64,000 nt of DNA from Clusia tigrina (GCA_920105625.2 OV050030.1:348547477-348611476); one strand, 5' to 3'. Shown: positions 23,648 to 33,953, numbered from the stretch's first letter. The notes: generated by a model not told the origin, from the letters alone. Translations and numbers: made by a program.

Positions 23648-24338
23648 TATCAATCCGCCCTCGTAGTTATGGAGATGACTCTGGGTACTTTTATTGACTT
23701 GTTTCGCCTTATTGTACTTTTTATAACTTTGTTCGCAATTTTAATTGCGTTTTCAAATTGTCCGGTTTTTCAGCCATTAGAACTTTGTTTGCATTCTTTA
23801 TAGCCATAGTGAAAAGTTTTCTCCCACATATCTTTTTAATTATCTTTTTTATCCGCTTACGTATAGGTTTTATGCGTACTTTGTTAGAAATATTTCCCCT
23901 ACCAAATTTCACCTTAGTTTTCATCGCATTTGTAACTAACCAAGCGTTTGTACATTCTGATAGACTGCTGTTTGCTGATTTAACTCTTTGCCTCGCCTTT
24001 TCCGCTAATATTTGATCTGCTGTATGTCGTTTGTTCATATCTTTTGTATAAAATAATATGCTCTTTACATGCTGCATCCAATGAATTAATTCCTTTATCT
24101 CCTCTATCTAAACGTTTTTTAAATTTAGTCCCTGGCCCACAAAATTGATATCCTGGTAAGTGTAATTCAATTGCCAGAGAATTTATCAAGTTATTTACTA
24201 AGCCTATTCCTTTTACAGATTGATTACAACTAGCTGTGTTTTTATACATTACAGTCATATTTATTGCGTTTGAACCCGTTAACAGTTCAAGTAAAAACGA
24301 TTCTAATCAATAAAAACACATGTTTCATATATGATTGC

Positions 24339-24821
24339 ATTAGTTGCAAAAATGCGTTTAGTCAAACAGGATGAAAAAATTATTGTTAGGAATATTGACT
24401 TCCAACCAAAAATTCTTCTAAAGTCAAACATAGTTCACTTTTACCAAATTCCATAAGCACTTTAATTGTCGGTCCCTCAAATTGTGGAAAGACTAATGTT
24501 ATGATAAGTTTAATAGAAAGTTCTAATGGTCTTAAATTTGAGAATATATATACATATCAATCAAAATATGTTTATTGAAAGAAATTATTAGAGCCGATAA
24601 AAGGTATAGGATTGTATACATTCTCTGAAAATGATGATGTTCTACCATTGGAGAATGCAAAGCATAATTCTATTATTATATTTGATGATGTTGCTTGTGA
24701 GAAACAAAATAATATTCGGTCATATTTTTGCATGGGGAGACATAAAAACATAGATAATTTTTACTTATGTCAAACATATACACATATACCCAAACATTTA
24801 ATACGTGATAATGCACACTGA
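24339..24821 (+). pseudogene. Polinton packaging ATPase (FtsK/A32-like), truncated
   Basis: Walker A is LIVGPSNCGKTNVM (24462-24503) and Walker B is SIIIFDDV (about 24669-24692), followed by YFCMGRHKNIDNFYLCQTYTHIP with the sensor-like Gln. These mark the genome-packaging ATPase of Polintons and related adenovirus-like lineages. An in-frame TGA lies at 24576-24578, the N-terminal codons are frameshifted, and the region after HLIRDNAH stops early, so the C-terminal part is missing. It diverges from the preceding minus-strand gene across a short shared upstream region. Confidence 0.85.
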
Positions 24822-24922
24822 ACCAAAGCAACTAATGCAAATAATACAACAATCAATGGAAATGAATATGATTTTAAGTTTGATAGGAAGACAAGTACTC
24901 CAATCAAAAATGTCAATCACAT

Positions 24923-25560
24923 TTGTTGAGTAAAATCAAAGTTCAAGATATTGCTGACAGTAATGCAGATGATACTTTTTTCAGTCAAAGACGCAACACA
25001 ACCTCAAATCAGTCAAAATTACAAACAAATTTAACACATTTGGAAAAGAGTGGTCAACTAGATAAATTATATGGAACACATAAAGATTTAAATGGTGCAT
25101 GGAGATTTGGTGGTAGTGCTTTGAAAATTTCTGACGATAAAATACAAATATCAGACGAAAATTGGGTGATAACAACTGGTTTGTTTGAATTACTATTTTA
25201 TAAAGCACCAATGAATTATGAAAACAATGAATTGGAAATTTATAAAAAGATTTTATTGAAGACGAATGCACATAAACAAAATTTTGATGTAAATGAACAA
25301 GTTAAAGGTACTAGATCATATAAATATAAACAAATAATAAAGAAATTATTTACTGAAAAAAAATCATTAAATAAAGTGCATGATGGTTCTGGTCTAGGTC
25401 CCAGTCTTATGAGATTAAATACACAGAATCCTCTTTACACATATTAGGATGATACAAACGAACTGGTTGATCGGTTGCGGTTGTTAATGTCATCATAGAC
25501 AGCTGGTCACAATAATCATAATAATGAGATCATTTCATTTGTTGTAGAATTGAAAGAATG
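24923..25560 (+). pseudogene. Conserved Polinton protein of unknown function
   Basis: The open frame 24923-25447 encodes about 174 residues: a variable N-terminus, then NGAWRFGGSALKISDDKIQI and TTGLFELLFYKAP, then LLKTNAHKQNFD and GTRSYKYKQIIK. After a stop at 25445-25447, DDTNELVDRLRLLMSS and NEIISFVVELKE continue as they do in full-length relatives, giving about 210 residues. I recall similar proteins beside Polinton genes in insects and cnidarians. The function is unknown. It follows the ATPase on the same strand. Confidence 0.6.
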
Positions 25561-25617
25561 TAATATAATTATATAAATATATATAGTAAACAAAAAATCT
25601 ATTTTTTCAATCTGAGA

Positions 25618-26070
25618 ATGGCTGTTGATAAGTTTGGACACTATTCTAAACAAAAGCATAATATATATGATTTGAAAAGAAAGGTTGTTTCAAAAACATT
25701 TGGATTCAGTTTGAATAAAGGTAAGAACTTGAACCTTGATTGGAAACGAATTAGACATGTTGGGCAGCCGATGGAAGAAGATGATGCCGCAACAAAATCA
25801 TTTGTAAAAATCCAAGTCCTTCAACTATCTAAAGATTTACTCACAACTATAAAGAAATCAAACAAGGATATATTAAATAAAGTTTCTGCTAAATATGAAC
25901 TCATTGAAGATATGAATGTTAAAACAGAAACTTCTCTAAAATTATCTATGGATAATGTTTTAGATTCTCAAAGAAAATATATGGAACAGAGTCTTAGTAG
26001 AATTGAGAATTATATTTTTGATTACATAACAAAAATACCAATTAAAACAGTTCCGATAATAAGAGGATAA
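25618..26070 (+). CDS. Polinton fibre-like coiled-coil protein (putative)
   Basis: An open frame of 150 codons from the ATG at 25618 (MAVDKFGHYSKQ). The middle reads WKRIRHVGQPMEEDDAATKS, close to the repeated 'RI-NV--P--DAATK-YV' motif at the neck of phage tail fibres. The rest is mostly helical with heptad-like spacing (VLQLSKDLLTTIKKSNKDIL). It ends in TKIPIKTVPIIRG. This suggests a trimeric surface fibre, but that is an inference from one motif. It is one of few Polinton genes here without an obvious lesion. It lies between the unknown gene and the integrase on the same strand. Confidence 0.5.
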   Translation: MAVDKFGHYSKQKHNIYDLKRKVVSKTFGFSLNKGKNLNLDWKRIRHVGQPMEEDDAATKSFVKIQVLQLSKDLLTTIKKSNKDILNKVSAKYELIEDMNVKTETSLKLSMDNVLDSQRKYMEQSLSRIENYIFDYITKIPIKTVPIIRG

Positions 26071-26079
26071 GAGGATTAG

Positions 26080-27007
26080 TTGAAGACGATGAGTAAGAAA
26101 AGTTTAGTAGATGAACTGCACAAACAGGCTCATAAAAACTTTAAACGCCGACGAGTAATAACAAAGGGTATAGATGATTTATGGGAAGCAGATTTAGTGG
26201 AAATGGGTTCTTATTCCAAATGCAATAGCGGCTACCGCTTCCTCCTAACAATAATAGATACTTTTTCAAAATTTGCCTGGGCTGTACCTCTTAAAACAAA
26301 AAATGCTGCTGATGTCACTGAGGCTATGCGAAGTAGAAGAAGTTTTGAGAAGAATACCAACAAATTTACAAACAGACGACGGTAAAGAATTCTTCAACAG
26401 TAAATTTAACAACTTGATGAAAGAATATCGCATTAATCATTAGTCAACATTTAGCATTTTAAAGGCATCAATCGTTGAACGTTCTAATAGAACTCACAAA
26501 GGAATAATGTGGAAAGCATTTAGCTTTCAAGAAACATATCAATGGATTCATAATTATAAAAATTTAATTAATGAATATAATAATAAGACTCATAAAACTA
26601 TAAAAATGTCACCCAATAACGTTAATTCCTCTAATCAAAAGTTAATATTGAAAAATTCTTATAATAATTTAAAAATGTTTCATAAACCAAAGTTTCATGT
26701 TGGAGAAAGTGTGAGAATTAGAAAATATTAGCATATTTATGAGAAAGGTTATACACCAAACTGGACAACAGAAATTTTCAAAATTAAAACCATACAAAAT
26801 ACAAATCGAACTACATATATTTTGGAAGATTATAAAGATAATATCATTAAAGGTGGATTTTATGAACATGAGCTACTGAAAACAAGATACCCTCATTCTT
26901 ATCTGATTGAAAAAATTAAGAAATCTAAAGGTAATAAAGTTTATGTTAAATGGTTAGGTTTTTCAAGCGAACACAATTCTTGGATTAATAGGAATGAAAT
27001 ATTGTAA
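26080..27007 (+). pseudogene. Polinton retrovirus-like integrase with chromodomain
   Basis: The DDE core starts LWEADLVEMGSY (first Asp, about 26178) and continues GYRFLLTIIDTFSKFAWAVPL. The second Asp is in the TDDGKEFFN region (about 26373), in another frame. The catalytic Glu is in SIVERSNRTHKGIM (about 26467). NEYNNKTHKTIKMSP follows, then a C-terminal chromodomain (26931-27007: KVYVKWLGFSSEHNSWI). The enzyme joins element ends to host DNA and gives the 6-bp duplication; the chromodomain probably steers insertion by histone marks. It is broken by frameshifts near 26330 and 26400-26470 and a stop at 26729-26731. Confidence 0.9.
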
Positions 27008-27099
<92 letters not shown>

Positions 27100-27143
27100 C
27101 ATATTACAATATTTCATTCCTATTAATCCAAGAATTGTGTTCG
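26968..27143. repeat. Perfect 43-bp inverted duplication around (AT)n at the integrase 3' end
   Basis: 26968-27010 (the last integrase codons and stop) is repeated as an exact reverse complement at 27101-27143. The 90 bases between are almost pure AT. The whole can fold into one hairpin. It lies between the integrase stop and the penton gene. Confidence 0.95.
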
Positions 27144-27233
27144 AATTATGTATGTATTAAAAAAATTGTAATAATAATAAATATATAATATAAACAAAAT
27201 AATTTTTATTTCATTTAAATGTTATCAGTCAAG

Positions 27234-27920
27234 ATGTCGATTACGTTGACTTTAACTGGCAAAACATTCGTTCTGTCTGCAGATTATTTTCCACCAATAA
27301 ATTTAGATTAAAATTATATTTGTGGTCTAACTGATTTTCAAACATATCACTCAATTCCAAATATTGATGTTGGGAACAATCTATTTCACATATGTAGGTG
27401 AAAGCATCATTGAAATTCCTATTGATTCTTATGAGCTTGATGATATTGCCAACTATCTACGTGATAAATATGAAAATTTAAACCTGGAGGGAGAACTTGA
27501 TATACAAGCAAATCCTAATAACTTGAAATAGAAATTTTCAGCAATGAAGTGATTTACATTAATGAAGATCGAACAATTGGTTCATTATTAGGCTTCAGTC
27601 GAAGAACGTTGGAAGCAGAGAAAGAACATACATCAGATCTCCCATTAAATATAACAAACATTAATGTAATTCGTATAGAATGTAATATTACAGTTGGTAC
27701 ATATATTAATGATTTGTCTGCCCACACTATTCACGAGTTTTCTATAAACGCTATCCCTGGTTATAAAATAGATGAGAATCCGAAAAATATCATCTATTTA
27801 CCAGTTAACACCAAGCAGATAAGTTCCATCACAGTGAGAATTGTTGATCAGGATAATAATTTAATTAATTTCCGAGGAGAAACAATAACACCACGATTAC
27901 ATTTGAAACCACAGGACTAA
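27234..27920 (+). pseudogene. Polinton penton (minor capsid, single jelly-roll) protein
   Basis: The start codon at 27234 gives MSITLTLTGKTFVLSADYFPP, a typical N-terminus of Polinton minor capsid proteins. An in-frame stop follows near 27308 and a frameshift near 27400-27540. The second half is open (27549-27920): IGSLLGFSRRTL, NVIRIECNITVGTYIN, IHEFSINAIPGYKI and SITVRIVDQDNNLINFRGE. In established models this protein forms the pentameric vertices beside the double-jelly-roll major capsid. Its stop overlaps the next start by one base. Confidence 0.8.
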
Positions 27921-28048
27921 TGATTATTTATAATAAAATCGTAGGGCGAAGTGTACCCTTTATCACTTTCCCATCAACAGTTGAGCGAATAGGAAGAAAG
28001 GCTACTAATAAAGTTATTAAACGTAAACGACTAATCGAGAATTTTTAA
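27920..28048 (+). CDS. Small basic Polinton protein (42 codons)
   Basis: An ATG at 27920 overlaps the penton stop (TAATG). The product begins MIIYNKIVGRSVPFITFPST and is strongly basic near the end (RKATNKVIKRKR). Relatives between penton and major capsid genes are longer, so the stop at 28046-28048 may be premature. Function unknown. A DNA- or scaffold-binding role is only suggested by charge. Confidence 0.5.
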   Translation: MIIYNKIVGRSVPFITFPSTVERIGRKATNKVIKRKRLIENF

Positions 28049-28079
28049 AGTAAACAGGATTTAAATTAAAAACTAAATC

Positions 28080-29183
28080 ATGAATGATATAATTGATGTT
28101 CTACAAAAACCATTATATTATGAGAGCATTATAAAAAAGGAGTACCATAGCTATTCACCATTTTTACAATCATATAAAAAAAATGATGAAATAAGAATCT
28201 CAATTCAAGATCAAGATTTCTATGTTTTACCCAGCGAAAGTTTAATATATATAGAAGGTTATGCTACCTTAATTGATGGTTCAATTTCACATAATATTAT
28301 ATTAAAAAATAAATGTATGGCATATTTGCCATTGAAATTCGATATGAGCTTAATGGATCGATCGTACGCGTCACTTGGGAATAACTACAACAATTAAAAA
28401 GTATGTGTCTTTGAATAAAAGCGAGAGTGATATGTTAAAAAGTGCTGGTTGGACATCAGCAAATACTATTCAAATATCTAATGGTTACTTTAATTTTTGT
28501 GTACCACTGAAAATGTTATTAGGATTTGCTGAGGACTTTAATAAAGTGGTAGTAAACTCTAAACATGAATTAATATTATCCAAGAATGATCAAAATGTTG
28601 TGACCTCAAGTGTTTCAAAGGAAAAGATAATGCTAAATATAAGATATATCACATGGAATCACATGGAATACCACATATACAATTATCTGATTTTGCCAAA
28701 TTAGGAATGTTTAAGACAGTGAGCAGCGGTAAACCATTAACCTTAGCATTTCGCAGTTGGGATTGCCACTTTAATCCCATGCTCTCCCAAGGAACAAATC
28801 ACTTGTGGAATGTTAAACTTTCAACACAGAGTGAAAGACCTCGCATCATATTGATCGGATTCCAAAATGCAAACAAATTTCAACATTGTGATCTAACGGA
28901 TGTGAAAGTACATCTAAACTCAATTACATATTCATATGATGATATTAATTTGAAATTTTATAATGATCGTTATGCCATTTTATATGGAATGTATTCAAAG
29001 TTTCAACAAAGTTATTTCACACGTGATCCTCAACCTCTACTATTATGTGATGAATTTAAGACTGTAGCCCCAATAATAGTGGTTGATGTAATGCATCAAA
29101 ACGAAGCTGTTAAAACAGAACCAATTGATATCAAAATTGAATTTAAGACATTAAAGAATATTCCAGCAAATACATCAGCATAT
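28080..29183 (+). pseudogene. Polinton major capsid protein (double jelly-roll), cut near its 3' end by a Gypsy
   Basis: It begins MNDIIDVLQKPLYYESII at 28080. Three frames follow, with shifts near 28375 and 28655. Recognisable segments are SESLIYIEGYATL, NGYFNFCVPLKMLLGFAEDF, the block LTLAFRSWDCHFNPMLSQGT, and PRIILIGFQNANKF; together they match Polinton major capsid proteins. The Gypsy element entered at 29183, and the last 14 codons with the stop lie in register at 33958-34002. The protein would build the icosahedral shell. The broken reading frame makes capsid formation by this copy unlikely. Confidence 0.85.
29180..29183. repeat. ATAT target duplication of the Gypsy element, left
   Basis: Four bases repeated at 33954-33957. 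Taking out one copy and the insertion between restores capsid reading register. Confidence 0.8.
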
Positions 29184-29382
29184 TTTAGCCGGCGGGAAAT
29201 CAAACGAGTGTCTCTCTGCCAACGGGTGTTCAACTACTGATCTTTATTTCTTCATCTTCTAATGTTATTAAGTTATCGAGTAGTTATCGTAGTGATGTAT
29301 CTTAGGTAGTAATCGATATTCACAATAACTAAATAGTAAATACATATAAGCACATACCCGTATACGAGTACTTGCTACTACA
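29184..29382 (-). repeat. 3' LTR of the Gypsy element (about 199 bp)
   Basis: On the minus strand it starts TGTAGTAGCAAGTACTCG and includes AATAAAG (29239-29245) as a likely polyadenylation signal. Bases 29263-29382 match the other LTR. The last 79 bases (29184-29262) have no counterpart on the right. Confidence 0.85.
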
Positions 29383-29552
29383 ACTCGGCCGTCCTGACGA
29401 CAAGATCCCCTGATCTTTGTATACAAGAAGACTTACCGATAACTTAGAAATACATTACAGTTTTTCTTAATCTTCTAATTCTTAATCTAGTCTAAACATA
29501 AATTAATTCTATTATGATTTACAATATTTTTTTTTTAATTTTTTTTTAATTT

Positions 29553-32340
29553 TTATTTTTTATTTTTATTTTTTTTTGTAGACTCTTTTCGTTTGTTGTT
29601 AATCCATTGTCTAATGTTCTGGACACTCCAGACACCCTGATACGGAACGCGAGAAACTTGAAACCCTTCTACATCTTTTAAAAGAAACCTATCATTTCTA
29701 AGAATTCGCGCAATCTCATAAGGGCCCTTGTGTTTGGGTATAAGTTTTCTAGAAAACCCTACCGTAGAATCAAAATTTTTCACCATTACTTAATCTCCTA
29801 CTTTGTATTTGTACGGTTCTCTGCGTTTTCCATCAACGTAAGATTTATTATAATTGTGAGCTTTGATTTGGTTATGCTCTCCCTCTTTCCGTAATTCTTC
29901 TAAATTTATTTCCTCTACGTTTTCATTAAGTTCCATCGGTTTTTCTTTAAATTCGTCTAATACTTTACCCTTTTGTTCTATTCCAAACAACATTTAGCTT
30001 GGAAATTGTTTTATACTTCTATGTTGTGTATTATTTAACGAATATTCAACTGTTTCAACAACTACGTCCCAGTGTAATCCTCTTTCAGGTTCAACTAATT
30101 TGGCTATCATAGGTCCTATACTTCTATTAATGCGTTCTACCTGACAATTTGCCTGGGGAGAACATGTCGCTATCTTAATGTGTTTGATGTAGTTGTCTTT
30201 CATAAACGCTTCAAATTCGCTTGACGTGAAACAACTACCTCTATCCGACACAATACATTTTGGCTTGCTGTATGATCTGAAATGTTCTTTTAAGGCTTGA
30301 ACTACTTCCTTTGTATTTGTAGTCTTTGTGGGGTATAACCTAACGAATTTTGTAAAAGCATCAACTACTACGAATATGTGTTTCTTAACTCTTCCTGCAT
30401 CTATCGGTCCATAGTGGTCTATGTGTACAATATCAAATGGCTTATTTCCCTTAGGAATGTTGTGTAGAAATCCTTCTTCTTTACCTGGTTTTGGAGAAAA
30501 AGCAACGCACTTAAGACAGTTTTCAATATGGACCGTTGACTTCGTTTTAATGTTTGGAAACCAATAACTTTTTGAAATTGCGTCTGTCATTTTATCTCTT
30601 CCCACATGTCCCATTTCATTATGATATTTGTACATCACGTGATCTTCCATATCTTCTGGGACACAAAACAACAACCTGTTATCATTACTTTTTCTGTACC
30701 ATATTCCATTTCTCATCTCGTAAAGTTTGTGTTCTGAAGTAGTTAAAGTTTCTCTAATTTTTTGTAGCCTTCTATCTTTTGCTTGGCATATCAGTAAATT
30801 TTCTTCAAAAGTATTTGTTCCTATAACCATCACATTCATGCATCTGCTCAAAGCATCCACGTGTTGCATGCGATTTCCTGCTCTATGTTGTAATTCATAA
30901 TCATAATTCTGCAATTCTAACGCCCACCTGGCTATTCTTGGATTTAACTCTACTTTATTCAAAGTGAGCGTTAGGGAGTTGAAGTCGGTAACAATTTTAA
31001 AACGTTTCCCTTGGAGATAAATACGAAACCTCCGTAACGCATAAATAATTGCTAATGTCTCCAGTTCAAAGCTGTGGTATTTTGACTCTACGTCTGTCGT
31101 CCGTTTGGAAAAATAAAACACTGGGTAGCTTGCCGTCTTCTTTTTTCTGCATTAATACTGCCCCAAATCCATGAGAACTTGCATCGCAATGCAATTCTGT
31201 AACATCTTTATAGTTATATATTGACAGAACTGGAGACTGAATTAGTTTATCTTTAAGACATAAAAAACATTCTAATTCTTTTTCTTCAAAACAGAATTTT
31301 TTATCCTTTCTTAACAAATCATAAAGGGGTTTAGCTATTATCGAAAAGTTTTTCATAAACCGTCGGAAATACGAGCATAAACCAAGAAAACTCTGTACAT
31401 TGTGGACATTGTCTGGAGTCGGAAAGTTTTTAACAGCTTTAATACCTTTGTCATCCGCGCTAACACCTTCTCTTGTTATCAAAAATCCTAAATATTTAAT
31501 TTGGTTCTGCAAAAAATCGCACTTGTCTAACCTTAGGTCTAACTTGTTTTGAACAAGTCTGTGTAGGACCTCTTCCAATATCTTCAGATGTTCTTCATAA
31601 TTTTTTGTAGCGATCATTATATCGTCCATATACACAATAACTTTATTTTCTCTTATCAAATCAGCAAACATTTTGTTTATGAACCTTTGAAACACTGAAT
31701 TTTTTAATCCAAAGGGCATTCGTAAAAATTCATACTGTCCTAGTGGAGTGACAAAAGATGTATATTTAACCGAACTTTCGTCAACAAAAACATGGAAAAA
31801 CCCATTCCTCAAATCTAACTTTGAGAACACGCATTTATCCACCAACCTGTCTAACAAATCGTCTATATGCGGTAGAGGGTAATTGTCTTTCAAAGTCATT
31901 TTATTAAGGGTTCTATAGTCTACACATATTCTAAGTTCTCCTGTCTTTTTTCTCACTAACACTATTGGAGACGCATACTCTGATTCGCTTGGTCTAATAA
32001 ATCCTTTTTGTAAATACTCATCAAGAAGTTTCTGCAGTTTTTCGCGTTCCTCAACAGCCAATCGTCTAGCAGGGCGATTAAACGGCTTAGGGTTTTCTAA
32101 ACATAATTTTATATTGCTTTTAACAAACGGCTCGCTTGGTGTGACAGTCTTATTATATATTCGTTCAAACATTTTAAGAAATTTGCTTCTTGTGTCAAAA
32201 TTAACATTTTTACCGACATTATATTCTTGTTCACCATTATCGATATAATTAATTTGTAACATTTCTTCAACGACCGAATCTAACTCATTTGTTTCAGTAT
32301 GATTTTCCAACTGACTGTCTTTTTCTGTAAATTTTTAATA
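29553..32340 (-). pseudogene. Gypsy pol (RT, RNase H, integrase), one frameshift and two stops
   Basis: RT (32150-31350): RICVDYRTLNKMTLKDNYPL, KLDLRNGFFHVFVDESSVKY, and the catalytic IVYMDDIMIA. RNase H begins LHCDASSHGFGAVLM (about 31190); a frameshift near 31100 follows and it continues KYHSFELETLAIIYALRRFR. Integrase (30660-30000): a His-Cys finger, first Asp in VHIDHYGPID, second in VSDRGSCFTSSEF, Glu in NCQVERINRSI. In-frame stops at 29994-29996 and 29787-29789 interrupt the C-terminal integrase. The RT frame overlaps the gag-protease frame by about 30 bases in the -1 register, consistent with ribosomal frameshifting (not shown). Confidence 0.95.
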
Positions 32341-33761
32341 ACCTTGTACGTTAATTTTCGATCATTTGATTCTGCATACTTTTGTTTTCCTTTAACTTCT
32401 TTTAGCGTTACAATTTTTAAAGAATCCATATTTAATTTTAATTTGCATGCATTCATAAAGTCTCTACCCAAAACTACATCGTAGCTCATAGATTCGTCGG
32501 CAACAATTTTCAAATTAAAATGAATTTTTTTATTTCTATTATTCATTACAAAACATAAAATCTTTCCATAAATTTTCAGTGGGCTTTTATTTAAGCCAAA
32601 ATAAAAAGAATTTTCATCAGACTTCACTTGGATTTCTTCATTTAAAAGAGACGATTTCATAAAAGATATAGGGCTACCGGAATCTATGAGGCACGCTGAA
32701 CTTATGGGAACATTAGGATCATCACCTACAAAAATCTTGAAATGTCTCACGTAATTATTTCCTCCATTTTTCCTGTCCGGGCACTGCGAGACCAAATGTT
32801 CCATACTTCCACACCCAAAACAGGACCCGGTTTGGCATTTTTGCTTACGGCAGCCAGCTGCGTAGTGACCCATCGAGTTACAATTGTAACATCTGATGTC
32901 TTTTGTTGCAGGCTTCTGATCGCGTTTATCTGCACCCGTCATTGACGACTTCATCTGCACATTTCGAAACGAACGCAATAGCTGCGACAGATTCGCGAAG
33001 CATTGAATACGGGCCTGTATCTTTAGATATTCCACGGGGATGCCTTCAATGACGTAGTCTAACAGCTCATCCTGATCAACGTTGATGTCACGGGAAAGAG
33101 ACATTTTGTCGTCGAAATATTTTTCGAAGTATTCGCCTACTTGCCAGATGCGAGATTCAAATTTTTGTCTAGCTTCGATCTTGTTGATTTTTTGTCCAAA
33201 CGCTAACATTAACTGCTCCAACAGCGAATCAGTAGGTTCTTTAATTTGATCTCTGTCTGCATACAACCACTTTTGTGCGTTATCCCTTAATTTGCTTATT
33301 AACAACAAGCGAAGAAAATTTTCATTTAACTTGCATGTCTCTGCAATGGTTTTAAGTTGTTTTATCCATATACGAGCGCATGTGTTGCCATCAAATTCTA
33401 CCACCAAATCTTTTGCGAGCGAGAATGAGATGTGTAACAATTTGTCCTTTTCTTTCACATTTGCTTCTATCTTCTGTGTTTGTGTCTTTACATTTGCTTC
33501 GTTACTTTGTGTCTGTATATTTGTTTCGGTAATTTGTGTCTCTACATTTGTTTCGGTAATTTGTGTCTGTAAATTTGTTTCGGTAATTTGTGTCTCTGTG
33601 TTTTCGGTGCACATATTTTCACCGTTCTTTTGCAATTCAGAGTTTTCTGTACCAGTGTTCTCACTCATTTGCTTTGCCGTCTGTAGTACTTTTAACTGTT
33701 GTTGAAGTTCCGCTATGATTTGCTTCAATTCGACGAACTGCTTTTCAGTCGCTGCTTCCAT
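32280..33761 (-). CDS. Gypsy gag-protease polyprotein
   Basis: One open frame of 493 codons from the ATG at 33761 (MEAATEKQFVELKQIIAELQ). It contains an N-terminal coiled coil, a stretch of repeated TQITETN-type units (about residues 60-100), and the capsid domain. Two zinc knuckles follow, CYNCNSMGHYAAGC and CFGCGSMEHLVSQC (32890-32780), then the aspartic protease with active site CLIDSGSPISF (about 32690) and VVLGRDFM (32475). Gag packages the RNA and protease matures it. No lesion seen. Plus-strand frames here are antisense. Confidence 0.95.
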   Translation of the reverse strand: MEAATEKQFVELKQIIAELQQQLKVLQTAKQMSENTGTENSELQKNGENMCTENTETQITETNLQTQITETNVETQITETNIQTQSNEANVKTQTQKIEANVKEKDKLLHISFSLAKDLVVEFDGNTCARIWIKQLKTIAETCKLNENFLRLLLISKLRDNAQKWLYADRDQIKEPTDSLLEQLMLAFGQKINKIEARQKFESRIWQVGEYFEKYFDDKMSLSRDINVDQDELLDYVIEGIPVEYLKIQARIQCFANLSQLLRSFRNVQMKSSMTGADKRDQKPATKDIRCYNCNSMGHYAAGCRKQKCQTGSCFGCGSMEHLVSQCPDRKNGGNNYVRHFKIFVGDDPNVPISSACLIDSGSPISFMKSSLLNEEIQVKSDENSFYFGLNKSPLKIYGKILCFVMNNRNKKIHFNLKIVADESMSYDVVLGRDFMNACKLKLNMDSLKIVTLKEVKGKQKYAESNDRKLTYKVIKNLQKKTVSWKIILKQMS

Positions 33762-33833
33762 CGATGTACGCACAAACTGATGTTGATGTTGTTGTTGTGT
33801 GTCGGTGCCGACTGCTCGTTGACTTTGTGACTG

Positions 33834-33953
33834 AGTTATTAAGTTATCGAGTAGTTATCGTAGTGATGTAGCTTAGGTAGTAATCGATATTCACAATAAC
33901 TAAATAGTAAATACATATAAGCACATACCCGTATACGAGTACTTGCTACTACA
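33834..33953 (-). repeat. 5' LTR of the Gypsy element, short form (120 bp)
   Basis: It matches 29263-29382. The 79-base end present in the 3' LTR is absent and the sequence passes directly into the gag leader. Either the 5' LTR lost its downstream end together with part of the leader, or the 3' LTR gained sequence. Confidence 0.8.

Larger units (their letters stand above)
22163..24258 (-). pseudogene. Polinton phospholipase-A2-like minor protein, split by a mariner
   Basis: Two halves on one strand. The upstream half (24258-23721) has LPGYQFCGPGTKFKKRLDRGD followed by GINSLDAACKEH, the Ca-binding loop and helix of parvovirus-type PLA2-like domains, then a basic segment (RIKPIRKRIKKIIKKICGRK). 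The downstream half (22409-22163) has a glycine/alanine-rich, possibly membrane-active segment (LVPILTALGAIGGLASG) and YLKPYRKGYGL at the C-terminus. The His-Asp dyad expected in KEHD reads KEHI, so catalysis is probably lost. There are frame breaks near 24030-24080. A mariner occupies 22410-23647. Confidence 0.75.
29184..33953 (-). mobile_element. Gypsy-type LTR retrotransposon, about 4.8 kb, little decayed
   Basis: A minus-strand element with LTRs at both ends, gag-protease in one frame and pol (RT, RNase H, integrase) in others, and no env. It has a 4-bp duplication ATAT. The LTRs share a near-identical 120-bp core (two differences seen). It carries few lesions compared with the Polinton it entered, so it arrived later. 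Confidence 0.95.

Noticed and set aside
26994..27188. Open frame with Tyr-Ile repeat after the integrase
   Set aside because: Translation of the (AT)n spacer of the inverted duplication.
30554..30742. Plus-strand open frame
   Set aside because: Antisense of the Gypsy integrase finger region.
33292..33705. 137-codon plus-strand frame rich in Val/Cys/Ser repeats
   Set aside because: Antisense of the repeated segment of the Gypsy gag.
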